DNA of 64,000 nucleotides from Dyadobacter bucti (GTDB lineage Bacteria; Bacteroidota; Bacteroidia; Cytophagales; Spirosomataceae): the NCBI RefSeq assembly GCF_005869225.1, contig NZ_SWFP01000004.1, positions 1 through 64,000 on the forward strand, given 5' to 3'. The notes under the pieces were generated by a model. The model was not told the DNA's origin. It did no database searches and saw only the letters and a program-made list of their open reading frames with translations. Shown one piece after another: positions 1-8,044 of the stretch. The position numbers were made by a program, and so were the translations under genes. Each line of letters begins with the position of its first letter. The first letter of the stretch is position 1.

Positions 1-78
1 AGCCAACATTCTCGTTACTTCCTGCTTAAACTCAGCATCATAACTCTTTCGGGTTTTGCTCTCTTTCTGAACTCCCAT
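1..78 (-). CDS. IS3-family transposase OrfA, N-terminus (partial)
   Basis: Twenty-six codons are visible from an ATG at 78 reading left off the window. They begin MGVQKESKTRKSYDAEFKQ and continue into EVTRMLA. The basic N-terminus followed by Y-D-A-E-F-K-Q-E-V is typical of the helix-turn-helix OrfA of IS3-family elements, which works with OrfB (DDE integrase) made by frameshifting. The truncated copy at 54707 starts almost identically (MGVQKGVRTRKIYDADFKQ). Whether this copy is complete cannot be judged from the window. Confidence 0.7.
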   Translation of the reverse strand, partial: MGVQKESKTRKSYDAEFKQEVTRMLA

Positions 79-127
79 TTTGCATCATGTTGTGCAAAAA
101 TGTGTGCCGCTTTCGGGAGCCACCTCA
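1..127 (-). mobile_element. IS3-family insertion sequence, left end (partial)
   Basis: This is one end of an IS3-like element that runs off the left edge of the window. The orfA start lies at position 78 and the terminal sequence follows it up to about 113-127. The same end recurs at 54657-54706: both copies share a TGAGGTG block, seven variable bases, then AAAGCGGCACACATTTT and a GATGCAAAATGGGAGTTCAG block over the orfA start. The exact outer boundary (113 or 127) is uncertain because the flanking symporter remnant also reads plausibly from position 114. No target duplication can be checked because only one end is present. Confidence 0.7.
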
Positions 128-382
128 GGTTTCCTGATCGCACTGGGAATGCATAACAACTGGCTTCCGTTCGTGGACTGGTCGCAAGTGCCTTTCCTGG
201 ACAGAATGGGCTGGGTCTTCGTGATCTGCGTGATCGGAATGTTTATCCTGAGCTACGTTTTGCCCGACGAGAAACAGGGACTGGAAGTGGACGCTTCCAT
301 GTTCCGCGCGCATAAAAGTTTTATGCTGGGCGCGGCGGTGATTCTGGTGTTGCTGGTTTTCTTGTATAGTTATTTTTGGTAG
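114..382 (+). pseudogene. sodium/sugar symporter (SSS family), C-terminal remnant
   Basis: About 85 residues of the C-terminus of a solute:sodium symporter survive. They hold two hydrophobic segments, the MPFLDRMGW-like stretch PFLDRMGWVFVICVIG, a polar linker with GLEVDASMFR, and a final helix ending in SYFW. This arrangement is characteristic of SGLT-type sugar transporters, which are normally 500-600 residues. Everything upstream has been replaced by the IS3 end, so an apparent start at position 80 is IS-derived and the gene cannot make a functional transporter. The family call rests on remembered C-terminal patterns; the truncation is directly visible. Confidence 0.65.
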
Positions 383-555
383 AAAGAACCGGCGGGGGGT
401 CGACCATGTAATCTATTTTCTACGGATTCGTTTTTCCTGGATTGATGTTGCAACCAGTCAGATTACAAATGGCCACCACCTGGTCGATAATTGGTTTGGT
501 TCTGACAGATGTCAGCATAATCGGCCAGTTATAGCGCACGATTCAACAACATCAC

Positions 556-665
556 TCAGATATTGTATTTCAAAGACCACTTGAACATCTCAGATATAAC
601 AGGCTCTAAATCCCGACCGCAATTTGTTAAACTATATTCCACATGTGGCGTAACAACTGGCAAAG
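556..665 (-). pseudogene. HxlR-family transcriptional regulator, C-terminal fragment
   Basis: The minus strand reads PVVTPHVEYSLTNCGRDLEP, then VISEMFKWSLKYNI and a stop at 556-558. This closely matches the end of HxlR-type winged-helix regulators, where P-x-x-V-E-Y-S-L-T is the wing region followed by the last helix. No upstream helix-turn-helix is present because the preceding frame runs into the neighbouring nucleotidyltransferase gene. It is therefore a 3' scrap of about 35 codons. The remaining bases between 383 and 555 show no gene. Confidence 0.6.
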
Positions 666-682
666 AAATTACCCTAACACTC

Positions 683-1558
683 CTATGATAGATCGGCACT
701 AAACCCCGCAATCCGCTCCCTGCAAATCCGTTCCGTCAACTCTTTCAGCAAAGTCACCCGACCGCCAAGGTATTCTAATTCCTCTTTTTCAATCTTATAA
801 TTCTTTTCGTACCTCGCGTCAATGTAGGCCTTTTTTAGAAGTTTAAACATCCGGTCGTCCTCGGCTGTATTTCTAGGAAAAACCGTAGCAAAATTGGAAT
901 GGAGTTTTATCGCTTGACTTCCCAATTCCTCGATATCATGAATCTTTGGCTTGTAATCTGTGAAGACCAAAAGAACCGCGGTATAAAATCTTTCCGCCGC
1001 TTGGTGAAGTTCAAAAGCCGCATCGGTGTAGAAATCTGAATCTTTTTCTCCTTCCTGTAAATAGAATTTAAAGCCTATTAAACGTTTACTGGCAGATTTG
1101 AACCAATGCTCAAACGCATCCGTAGCTTTTATATGCCTTTCTTCTGAGTTCATCAATTTTGGCTCAGATAAGCTGTATTTCCCGGAATCGTAAAGGATAA
1201 TTCCTTCCCTCAAAATATCGACAAAGAAGTAGTAATTCCGTTCGATCTTGTCGTTCACGAAGCCAATGCTGTGGTAAATAATGCTAGTTCGCGTGATATC
1301 CTCATTGGCTATCAGCTCTTCCTCGAGCTCACGCGATTTCTTGACTTGTTTTGCCGAATTTTTGTCTTTGGTGACGATCAGAATGTCAAAATCGCTCACA
1401 TACTCATACTTTTCCTGATAATCCTCGACCCAGTCACCCCGCGCATAGCTGCCGAAGAGAATGATCATTTCTGCCGGGACTTTGTCGAGTACAATTTGGG
1501 TAAGCGCCTTTAATTGGTCTTGTTTGTTTTGTGGGAGATGAGCGAGGGATGTTTTCAT
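683..1558 (-). CDS. nucleotidyltransferase-HEPN domain protein
   Basis: This 291-residue protein joins an N-terminal minimal nucleotidyltransferase domain to a C-terminal HEPN domain. The nucleotidyltransferase signature GSYARGDW sits near residue 36-43 and is followed by the metal-binding pair SDFDILI near residue 55. The C-terminal half has the AAFELHQAAERFYTAVLL helix and a YKPKIHD turn typical of HEPN domains paired with such transferases. In MntA-HepT systems these domains occur on two proteins and form a toxin-antitoxin pair by AMPylation; here they are fused. Whether this fusion is a self-regulated toxin or a drug-modifying enzyme cannot be told. It stands alone between a regulator scrap and an unrelated fragment. 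Confidence 0.8.
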   Translation of the reverse strand: MKTSLAHLPQNKQDQLKALTQIVLDKVPAEMIILFGSYARGDWVEDYQEKYEYVSDFDILIVTKDKNSAKQVKKSRELEEELIANEDITRTSIIYHSIGFVNDKIERNYYFFVDILREGIILYDSGKYSLSEPKLMNSEERHIKATDAFEHWFKSASKRLIGFKFYLQEGEKDSDFYTDAAFELHQAAERFYTAVLLVFTDYKPKIHDIEELGSQAIKLHSNFATVFPRNTAEDDRMFKLLKKAYIDARYEKNYKIEKEELEYLGGRVTLLKELTERICRERIAGFSADLS

Positions 1559-1623
1559 TCGTGTGTGGGGTTTTTTAAAATTTCGGTAAGATACAAAATT
1601 TCAAAAACCATCAATGGCGAGCC

Positions 1624-1715
1624 CTAATGTTCAATCGCCATCATCCGCACTTTTCCATTTTCGAAGGTATAAGTATGAAATAGCAGCGCGCCGCTTAAAA
1701 TCTGCCCGTCCGAAT
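1624..1715 (-). pseudogene. unidentified C-terminal gene fragment (possibly NTF2/SnoaL-like)
   Basis: Minus-strand frame reads DSDGQILSGALLFHTYTFEN and then GKVRMMAIEH before a TAG at 1624-1626. The alternating strand pattern and the final H-T-Y-T-F-E-N-G-K-V run resemble the last strands of a SnoaL/NTF2-like fold, but the piece is only about 30 residues long. It directly abuts the stop codon of the LysR gene and has no start of its own. I treat it as debris; the family suggestion is weak. Confidence 0.3.
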
Positions 1716-2606
1716 CTATGGTAGCTGATAGTCTGCGGCATGCAGAATCAACATGTCAGCCAATGACGAAGCGGACTTCTTTCTGTAAGCACCTTTTAGC
1801 CAGGCAATGGTTGCCCGGCGCTGCATGTCGGCTCCGGTGATAGGAATGGCCTTTAATTCGGGATGATGAAGTATTGTCGAGTTCATTAGCACGGTCACCC
1901 AGCGACTTGTTTGTGCAAATTGGAGCAGGGTGTGTATGTCATTGACCTCTATGCTCAGTGAAGGCGATACATCATGCTTTTGCATTACCAGGTCCAGGTA
2001 GCTGCGGATGCTGTATCCGGCCGAGGGTAAAACCAGTGGCAGATCAGGCAAGTCTTTCAGCTTAATATCGTTCTTGGCTGTCACGGGATGGTCGCGATGG
2101 GCGATCAGGGATAGCTGAGCGGAAAATAAATGATCTGTTGTAGTGCGTTCATTGTCTGGCTCATCGTAAAATGATAGCATTAAATCCAGATTGCCTCCTT
2201 CCAAATTTCGGAGCAGCTCCTGCGTTGTCCCGAAACTGATCATCAATTTGATCTGTGGGTGTTTTTCATTAAAGTCAGCTACTGCCTTGGTAAGCAGATT
2301 ACTAAGGCCATACGTAACTCCAATAGAAAGTGTTCCTGTTTTGAGATTCATCAGATCCTTGAGAATATCCTTTCCATCTTCTGAATCCTTCAATGTTTTC
2401 AAAGCGTACGGCAAAAATGATCTCCCCGCTTCTGTGAGCCGCACGCGCTTGGCAATGCGATCAAAAAGCGGCAGTCCAAGTTCATCTTCCAACTGTTTGA
2501 TCTGTTGCGACAATGTGCTCTGTGTAATAAACAGTGCTGCGGCTGCTTCTGTGAAATTTTGCAGCTCAGCCGCTTTTTTGAAATATTTCAATTGGCGTAA
2601 CTCCAT
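1716..2606 (-). CDS. LysR-family transcriptional regulator
   Basis: The 296-residue protein starts MELRQLKYFKKAAE and has a winged helix-turn-helix in residues 1-60 (FTEAAAALFITQSTLSQQIKQ), then an effector-binding domain from about residue 90. The start at 2606 was chosen because LysR proteins normally open with M-E-L-R-Q-L; a longer reading frame to 3146 runs antisense through the neighbouring gene. The protein is divergent from the SRPBCC-like gene at 2721, with 114 bp between starts. LysR regulators commonly control the divergent neighbour, so that gene is the likely target. The inducer is unknown. Confidence 0.9.
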   Translation of the reverse strand: MELRQLKYFKKAAELQNFTEAAAALFITQSTLSQQIKQLEDELGLPLFDRIAKRVRLTEAGRSFLPYALKTLKDSEDGKDILKDLMNLKTGTLSIGVTYGLSNLLTKAVADFNEKHPQIKLMISFGTTQELLRNLEGGNLDLMLSFYDEPDNERTTTDHLFSAQLSLIAHRDHPVTAKNDIKLKDLPDLPLVLPSAGYSIRSYLDLVMQKHDVSPSLSIEVNDIHTLLQFAQTSRWVTVLMNSTILHHPELKAIPITGADMQRRATIAWLKGAYRKKSASSLADMLILHAADYQLP

Positions 2607-2720
2607 GCAGCAATATAACCACTTGATCGTTTTTAGCGATGAACCTGATCGAAAAAATGAGTTTAGACGATTAACTTTTGCATCGGACATTTGGACTATC
2701 AAACGAAAACAAAACAGATC

Positions 2721-3272
2721 ATGGAAATCAAACAAACCACTGCCAATGCGTTGTCTCATGTTGTAGCCAAAGCGATCATCAACGCGCCCATCGAAAAAGT
2801 AAACATTGCTGACTGGCTGCTCAACCTGCCTGATGCCGAATATCAAAAATGTTCCGTCAATCATATCGCTGCCGGGGCTACGAGGACATACGACGGTCAG
2901 CCGATGTCGATCAATGTCGAGATGATCGGCGAGGCATTGGTAATCCAGCATTATGTTGCGACCGAATTCCGTGCCGACTATTGTCGAATGCTCTCGCAGT
3001 CTGATGTGATCAGCCAGAACGGACGCAGCAAAGTTCAGGTGCTTTGGGAGCTGAAAGCCACCAGAATTGATGATCAGCGTTGTGAATACACCAATGAAAT
3101 TCATGCAACGGCAACACCGCAGTTTTTGGAATTTATTGATAAACACGGCATAACCCTTGCACAGGCAGCCGCAGCGCGCCAGGCTGCATCAGATCTTCAC
3201 AACCAGGAAGAAACACCACTATTTGCAAAAAGTATTGAAGCAAAAGCACTGAATGGCATTTATGGATTTTAA
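2721..3272 (+). CDS. conserved protein, SRPBCC/START-like
   Basis: The predicted 183-residue protein begins MEIKQTTANALSHVVAKAII and contains phrases such as INAPIEKVNIADWLLNLPD and YVATEFRADYCRMLS, alternating strands with a long C-terminal helix rich in alanine (LAQAAAARQAASDLHNQEE). This suggests a ligand-binding helix-grip (SRPBCC) fold, though no catalytic motif is seen. A start ten codons upstream at 2691 is possible; 2721 is preferred because the shorter protein opens with a conserved-looking N-terminus. It is divergent from the LysR regulator and probably controlled by it. The substrate is unknown. Confidence 0.6.
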   Translation: MEIKQTTANALSHVVAKAIINAPIEKVNIADWLLNLPDAEYQKCSVNHIAAGATRTYDGQPMSINVEMIGEALVIQHYVATEFRADYCRMLSQSDVISQNGRSKVQVLWELKATRIDDQRCEYTNEIHATATPQFLEFIDKHGITLAQAAAARQAASDLHNQEETPLFAKSIEAKALNGIYGF

Positions 3273-3492
3273 GTAAAAAAACATGGAAATGATTTTGGGA
3301 ACTTTGGACTAGAACCCCGTCCCTGGCCTGTGCATTAATTATGTTTTTAAGTGAATCCATTCTTGGCTGTTTTATATCTTTGGTTGATTTGTTTTGTTGA
3401 TGCAAAGCACGCATAGTCGCGGATTTTAACCGCCGGACAATTTGGCGCAAATGGCGGACAAATCAGCTTAAATTCAGATATTCCTAGCACAG

Positions 3493-5574
3493 ATGAAGCA
3501 GTTTTTAAACATCATCCAAAACGAAGAGACCCTGCAAAAGGAAAATGAAAAGTCATTCCTGCTTGATTTCAGCAATGATATGACGGCAGTCCGGACCAGG
3601 GAAGATCTGGCCATTGTCGTTAAAACAGCACTACGGAAGCTTAACCCTGAAAGAGGCTATGTGATTCGCAAGATCAATGAAGATGGCGAAACAATGTCTG
3701 CTTACCTGTACGATACGGGCGCTTCTGCATTCGATCCGGCATTGCTGGCGCTGGTGCTTGCTGAGAAGTACCCGATCAATGACGGCCTCCAAAACCGTAT
3801 TCTGGATAGCTACATTCCGTTGCTTTTCAATGTGAGCCGCGAGTTGCAGAGAGGCTACAAGCTTTCCTACCTGGACCTTTGGGAAAACATGGGTTTCAAA
3901 ACAATGGTAGGCATTGCACTGCGGAACGGTAACACGAATATTGGTCTGCTCTGGCTGAGCATTGACGAGATCAACATTCCGATCTTGCAGGGCATCTGCT
4001 CGCAGATTGCCATTGCGATGGGCAACATTATGGCCAACGAAGACATTTTGCGCAGGCAGGCCGAGCAGCAGCTGATGCTCACGTTTTCAAAAGATATCAC
4101 GGGTGTTAAGTCCAAATCGGACTTGGATCATGTCATTTCCAGTGTTTTGCAGGGCCTGTTTAAAACCCAGATCGCCGTTTTGTATCTCTTGGCAGAGGAC
4201 CAGGTTACCCTGCGGCCTTACCTTCTCGACCGGCGGTTTTTCAAGGAAAATGAGGTTGCAGAAAATGAGGAATTTTACTCCTTGAATATTAATGAACAGC
4301 ATATAAAACAGGTTTTCGAAAGTAGCCAGCCGATTTTGCTGCACATTGATGAGAATCTGGAAGCGAAGTGTCTAAAACTATCCATCCAGCGTGAGCAGCG
4401 CGGGCTTAACAGCGTATATGCATCGGCGCTCAGATTGGGTGAACAGAATCTGGGGATGGTTTGGATGCTGGGTGAGCAGATCAGTGGGCCGCTTTTGCAA
4501 GGCATTTGCGCCCAAATCTCCACCGCGGTTTCCAATGTGCTTGCGCACGAACAGATCCTGCATTTGAAAAAGCAGCTGGAAGACGAAAACGACTATCTCA
4601 AACAAGAGCTCAATAAAGATTTTGACGAGATCGTCGGTGGTGGCGAGGCCATGCAGCAGGTGTACCGGCTGATTTCCCTGGTGGCTGAAAGCAACTCGAC
4701 GGTGTTGCTGCTGGGCGAGACGGGTACTGGCAAGGAGCTGATCGCAAAGGCCTTGCATAACGCGTCTGCCCGAAAAGAAAGGCTGATGATCAAAGTCAAT
4801 TGCGCGGCCATGCCAGCCAGCCTGATAGAGAGCGAGTTGTTTGGCCATGAGCGCGGCGCATTCACTGGGGCTGTCGAGCGGCGCATCGGAAAGTTTGAGC
4901 TGGCAAATAACAGCACCCTTCTTCTGGACGAAGTGGGGGAGATGCCATTGGAAACACAGGTGAAGTTGCTGCGGGTTTTACAGGAAAAAGAAATGGAGCG
5001 CATAGGCGGCAAAACCACCATCAAATTAAACGTCCGGATCATAGCGGCCACCAACCGCGACCTGGAAGCCGAAGTGAAAGCGGGCCGGTTCCGTTCGGAC
5101 TTGTATTACCGTTTAAATGTATTTCCCATTAAGCTCCCGCCACTTCGCAACCGCCGCGAAGATATCGAAAGCCTTGCCGAATTTTTCTTATCCAAATTCA
5201 GCAAAAGTATAGGCAAGAAAACCGTGAAGCTCTCAGCCAATGCATTGCGGCAATTACAGGCCTATTTGTGGCCCGGCAATGTACGCGAACTCGAACACCT
5301 CGTTGAGCGCTCGGTCATATTGACCACAGGTCCGATGATCAGCGAGTTTTTCTTGCCGCAATCGGCCGCGGCAAATACCGACGCTAAGACGATGCAATCC
5401 GATTTGCCATTGGAAGAGGTCGAGCGCATGCATATCATACAAGTGTTGCGCCGGTGCGGCGGCAAGATTTCCGGCATAGGAGGGGCAGCCGAAATACTGG
5501 GCATTCCCGGAAACACCCTGCATTCTAAGATACGTAAGCTGGGCATCTCAAAAGCCGATTACTACGCTCATTAA
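3493..5574 (+). CDS. sigma-54-dependent enhancer-binding regulator with two GAF domains
   Basis: The 693-residue protein has two GAF-like sensory domains (about residues 18-160 and 190-350), a short coiled linker, an AAA+ sigma-54 activation domain (about 378-610) and a C-terminal Fis-type helix-turn-helix (about 645-690). Walker A is GETGTGKE near residue 407, the sigma-54 contact loop GAFTGA near 454 is intact, and LLLDEVGEMP supplies Walker B. Such proteins bind upstream enhancers and open sigma-54 promoters. There is no receiver domain, so it probably senses a small ligand through the GAF domains. A candidate -24/-12 promoter lies just downstream at 5707, before the reductase pair, suggesting that pair is its target. 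A C/G-rich imperfect repeat lies upstream at 3430-3457. Confidence 0.92.
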   Translation: MKQFLNIIQNEETLQKENEKSFLLDFSNDMTAVRTREDLAIVVKTALRKLNPERGYVIRKINEDGETMSAYLYDTGASAFDPALLALVLAEKYPINDGLQNRILDSYIPLLFNVSRELQRGYKLSYLDLWENMGFKTMVGIALRNGNTNIGLLWLSIDEINIPILQGICSQIAIAMGNIMANEDILRRQAEQQLMLTFSKDITGVKSKSDLDHVISSVLQGLFKTQIAVLYLLAEDQVTLRPYLLDRRFFKENEVAENEEFYSLNINEQHIKQVFESSQPILLHIDENLEAKCLKLSIQREQRGLNSVYASALRLGEQNLGMVWMLGEQISGPLLQGICAQISTAVSNVLAHEQILHLKKQLEDENDYLKQELNKDFDEIVGGGEAMQQVYRLISLVAESNSTVLLLGETGTGKELIAKALHNASARKERLMIKVNCAAMPASLIESELFGHERGAFTGAVERRIGKFELANNSTLLLDEVGEMPLETQVKLLRVLQEKEMERIGGKTTIKLNVRIIAATNRDLEAEVKAGRFRSDLYYRLNVFPIKLPPLRNRREDIESLAEFFLSKFSKSIGKKTVKLSANALRQLQAYLWPGNVRELEHLVERSVILTTGPMISEFFLPQSAAANTDAKTMQSDLPLEEVERMHIIQVLRRCGGKISGIGGAAEILGIPGNTLHSKIRKLGISKADYYAH

Positions 5575-5633
5575 GTCTTCTAATCAGACGCAACATTCCA
5601 TCCATTCTCATCAAATAAGGTGATCCTTTTCAT

Positions 5634-5659
5634 GATTTCACTAAATAAAGTGAAAATCA
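5634..5659. promoter_or_regulatory. inverted repeat, candidate enhancer for the sigma-54 activator
   Basis: The sequence shows GATTTCACT, a short AT-rich spacer, and AGTGAAAATC, which are near-perfect inverted arms. It is centred about 75 bp upstream of the GC element of the candidate sigma-54 promoter at 5707-5723. Enhancer-binding proteins usually bind dyads 80-150 bp upstream of their promoter, so the position is plausible. Function is inferred. Confidence 0.45.
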
Positions 5660-5706
5660 GAAGGAGCTATTTTAATTATATAGCTGATAATCAAATTACT
5701 AGCCAA

Positions 5707-5723
5707 TTGGCATTGAAATGGCA
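5707..5723 (+). promoter_or_regulatory. candidate sigma-54 (-24/-12) promoter
   Basis: TTGGCATTGAAATGGCA matches the sigma-54 consensus YTGGCACGRNNNTTGCW with the invariant GG (5709-5710) and GC (5721-5722) exactly twelve bases apart. It departs from the consensus at the C and G after TGGCA and at one T of TTGC. It lies 47 bp upstream of the first reductase start at 5770 and follows the gene for a sigma-54 activator. Confidence 0.55.
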
Positions 5724-5769
5724 AGTTTAAAGTCATCTGTAAGATTTTAAACTTAAACATTTCAAAACC

Positions 5770-6510
5770 ATGAAAATTGTAATTGTAGGCGGCACCGGGT
5801 TAATCGGGTCAAAGGTCAGCGAAAAACTGCGGATATTGGGTCATCAGGTGGTGGTAGCCGCTCCTTCAACGGGGATCAATGCTTTGACTGGCGAAGGACT
5901 TGCTGAGGCCATGGAGGGTGCCGAGGTTGTCGTTGACCTCTCTAACTCGACTTCTCCCGAGGAGGAAACTGCGATTAATTTCTTTCGTACCGCCGGAAAG
6001 AACCTGGCTGCGGCGGAAATGACGGCCGGCGTTAAACACCACATCGTTCTCTCAATCGTAGGAACCGACCGAGCCTTGTACATCGGTTACCTTCGCGCCA
6101 AAAAAGAGCAAGAGGATATTATCAAAGCGTCCGGCATCCCTTACACGATCATCCGCGCAACGCAGTTCCACGAACACATGACGACTTTGATTGCGGTGCA
6201 ATCCGACGAACAGGCTATCCATATTTCTAATGTTGATTACCAACCTATTGCGGCAGAAGACGTGGCCGCATTGGTCACGCGGCTCGCATTGGAAGAACCA
6301 AAAAATACGACGGTGGAAATCGCAGGGCCGGATCGTGCTCCCATGAACGAGTTCGTCAGCCATTATCTGTCTGTGAAAGGCGGGGAAAAGCCTTTGAAAG
6401 TAAACAACGACAATAAGTACATGTTCTTTGAAATCCCAAAATCCCTGTTAGTCCCTCAAGGCGATTTTTACCCTGGAGCAATCCGGTTCTGCGACTGGGT
6501 TAACCAATAA
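5770..6510 (+). CDS. NmrA-like SDR-family NAD(P)-binding oxidoreductase (copy 1)
   Basis: A 246-residue atypical short-chain dehydrogenase. The dinucleotide-binding motif is GGTGLIGS at residues 7-14, followed by an EVVVDLSNS strand and the HHIVLSIVGT segment. The C-terminal part (IAAEDVAALV, EIAGPDRAPMNEFV) is typical of NmrA/YwnB-like reductases. The Tyr-x-x-x-Lys catalytic pair corresponds to Y-L-R-A-K-K. It probably acts as an NAD(P)-dependent reductase or redox sensor on an unknown substrate. It is the first gene of a tandem pair; the second copy starts 42 bp after its stop. A candidate sigma-54 promoter and an upstream dyad precede it. Confidence 0.85.
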   Translation: MKIVIVGGTGLIGSKVSEKLRILGHQVVVAAPSTGINALTGEGLAEAMEGAEVVVDLSNSTSPEEETAINFFRTAGKNLAAAEMTAGVKHHIVLSIVGTDRALYIGYLRAKKEQEDIIKASGIPYTIIRATQFHEHMTTLIAVQSDEQAIHISNVDYQPIAAEDVAALVTRLALEEPKNTTVEIAGPDRAPMNEFVSHYLSVKGGEKPLKVNNDNKYMFFEIPKSLLVPQGDFYPGAIRFCDWVNQ

Positions 6511-6552
6511 ATCAAAGCTTATCCATTTTAATAATTCATAAAACCAAAAATC

Positions 6553-7308
6553 ATGAAAATTGTAATCATAGGCGGCACAGGCCTGATCGGCTCCAACGTC
6601 ACCAGAAAACTTCGCCAGCTTGGCCATACTGTCATAGCGGGATCACCTTCCACGGGCATCAATGCACTCACAGGCGAAGGCCTTTCGGATGCATTGGAAA
6701 ATACGGATGTGGTCGTTGACCTTTCCAACTCTCCTTCATTCGACGAGGGACCGGCCATCCATTTCTTTCAGACCGTAGGCCGTAACATTTTGTCGGCCGA
6801 GCTGAATGCAGATATCAAACACCATTTGATCCTGTCCATTGTAGGTACACACATGATGGAAGGTATGGGGTATATGAAGGCCAAGAAAATCCAGGAAGAC
6901 CTGGTAAAAAGCTCCGGCGTACCGTATACCATAGTCCGCAGCACCCAGTTCCAGGAATTTGTGCCGACGATTGCTGCCGGAGGCACGCAAGGGAATGAAG
7001 TTCATGTCTCAAAGATCGACTTCCAGCCCATTGCCGCAGAGGAGGTTGCGCTGTTCATTGCCCGGTTTGCAATTTCGGAACCTGCGAACGGAACTGTCGA
7101 AATTGCCGGCCCTGACCGTGGGCCTATGAATGAATTTGTCGAGAAGTATGTCAAGGCAACTGATGCGGGCAAATCAGTTGTGGTTAACGACAGTAATGAA
7201 TACTTCGGTTTGGCAGTGCCAACATCGACGTTGGTACCGAAGGGAAATGCGTACTTGGGTGAAATTCGTTTTGAGGAGTATCTGCGTTCCCTCTCACCCC
7301 AAGCCTGA
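6553..7308 (+). CDS. NmrA-like SDR-family NAD(P)-binding oxidoreductase (copy 2)
   Basis: This 251-residue protein is a close paralogue of its upstream neighbour: the two share the N-terminus MKIVI.GGTGLIGS, the STGINALTGEGL segment, the VVVDLSNS strand and the EIAGPDR.PMNEFV block. The Y-M-K-A-K-K element supplies the catalytic Tyr-Lys pair. A tandem duplication is the simplest origin. It has no obvious promoter of its own in the short gap, so it is probably co-transcribed with copy 1 under the same sigma-54 control. A strong hairpin at 7337-7375 ends the unit. The substrate is unknown. Confidence 0.85.
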   Translation: MKIVIIGGTGLIGSNVTRKLRQLGHTVIAGSPSTGINALTGEGLSDALENTDVVVDLSNSPSFDEGPAIHFFQTVGRNILSAELNADIKHHLILSIVGTHMMEGMGYMKAKKIQEDLVKSSGVPYTIVRSTQFQEFVPTIAAGGTQGNEVHVSKIDFQPIAAEEVALFIARFAISEPANGTVEIAGPDRGPMNEFVEKYVKATDAGKSVVVNDSNEYFGLAVPTSTLVPKGNAYLGEIRFEEYLRSLSPQA

Positions 7309-7336
7309 CAACCTTTCAGTTTTTAAAATAGTCCTG

Positions 7337-7375
7337 AACATGCACGGTCGGTGGCTGCTACCGACCGTGCATGTT
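7337..7375 (+). terminator. long perfect hairpin after the reductase pair
   Basis: Two 16-base arms, AACATGCACGGTCGGT (7337-7352) and its exact complement (7360-7375), surround a seven-base loop. It lies 28 bp after the second reductase stop. No run of T follows, so it may be a structured 3' end or an attenuator rather than a classical intrinsic terminator. Confidence 0.6.
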
Positions 7376-7397
7376 AGCAGCTTCAAATGCGTATTCC

Positions 7398-8016
7398 ATG
7401 AACATTCGAAACTATAGAAGAAAATTAATTAAAACCTCGCATTACATATCCGGTGTTACGTTGTCGGTCTTGATAGCATTCTACTTATTAACATCTCTTT
7501 ACACTGGATGGATCAGAAAAACATATACAGATCATGAGCCGGTTCCGGCTCGCCTACAGACATCCGGTCGTGGAAACGCTTCTGCTGGTCGTCATTTTAT
7601 TCCAGATCGTTATGGGCATCAGATTGATTTACAAACGGGATGCCCAGGCGATTGCCGAGAAAATCCAGGTGTATTCCGGCCTTTACCTTTCATTTTTCCT
7701 CATTGCCCTCATGGGGGCAGTTCTTTCCGCACGGTACATCGAGCATCCGGACACCAATTTATACTTCGCAGCGGCCGGACTCAACTACTATCCTGCGACG
7801 TCCATTTTAATACCCTACTATTTCCTGGCCGTCGCTTCCATTAGCTTGCACCTTTCAACTATCCATTATTTGAAGACGAGATCAATGGGAATGGCAATCG
7901 GAATTGCGGTTATCGGTATTGCCACTTCATTTGTTATCATATTAAAGGATAGAATAGTAGCCCTATCAAAATTATTATTTCTGACTTTTAACTTTGAGAC
8001 GTTCACTTTAACATAA
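7398..8016 (+). pseudogene. small multi-pass membrane protein, broken by a frameshift
   Basis: An N-terminal piece from an ATG at 7398 (MNIRNYRRKLIKTSHYISG, then one membrane helix) stays in one frame to about 7490. The continuation, from GSEKHIQIMSRFRLAYRHPV onward with four further helices, lies in another frame that reaches a stop at 8016. Restoring two missing bases near 7488-7492 would join the pieces into one protein of about 205 residues with five membrane segments. The layout resembles cytochrome-b-like or DoxX-like helical bundle proteins of Bacteroidota. The internal ATG at 7534 could still make the C-terminal four-helix part. Frameshift or sequencing error cannot be separated here. 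Confidence 0.6.
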
Positions 8017-8044
8017 TTCTTTTTGATAATAAAAAGGACTTATC

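Noticed and set aside
1716..3146. A 476-codon frame extending the LysR gene upstream
   Set aside because: The added 180 codons run antisense through the SRPBCC-like gene; the family N-terminus is at 2606.
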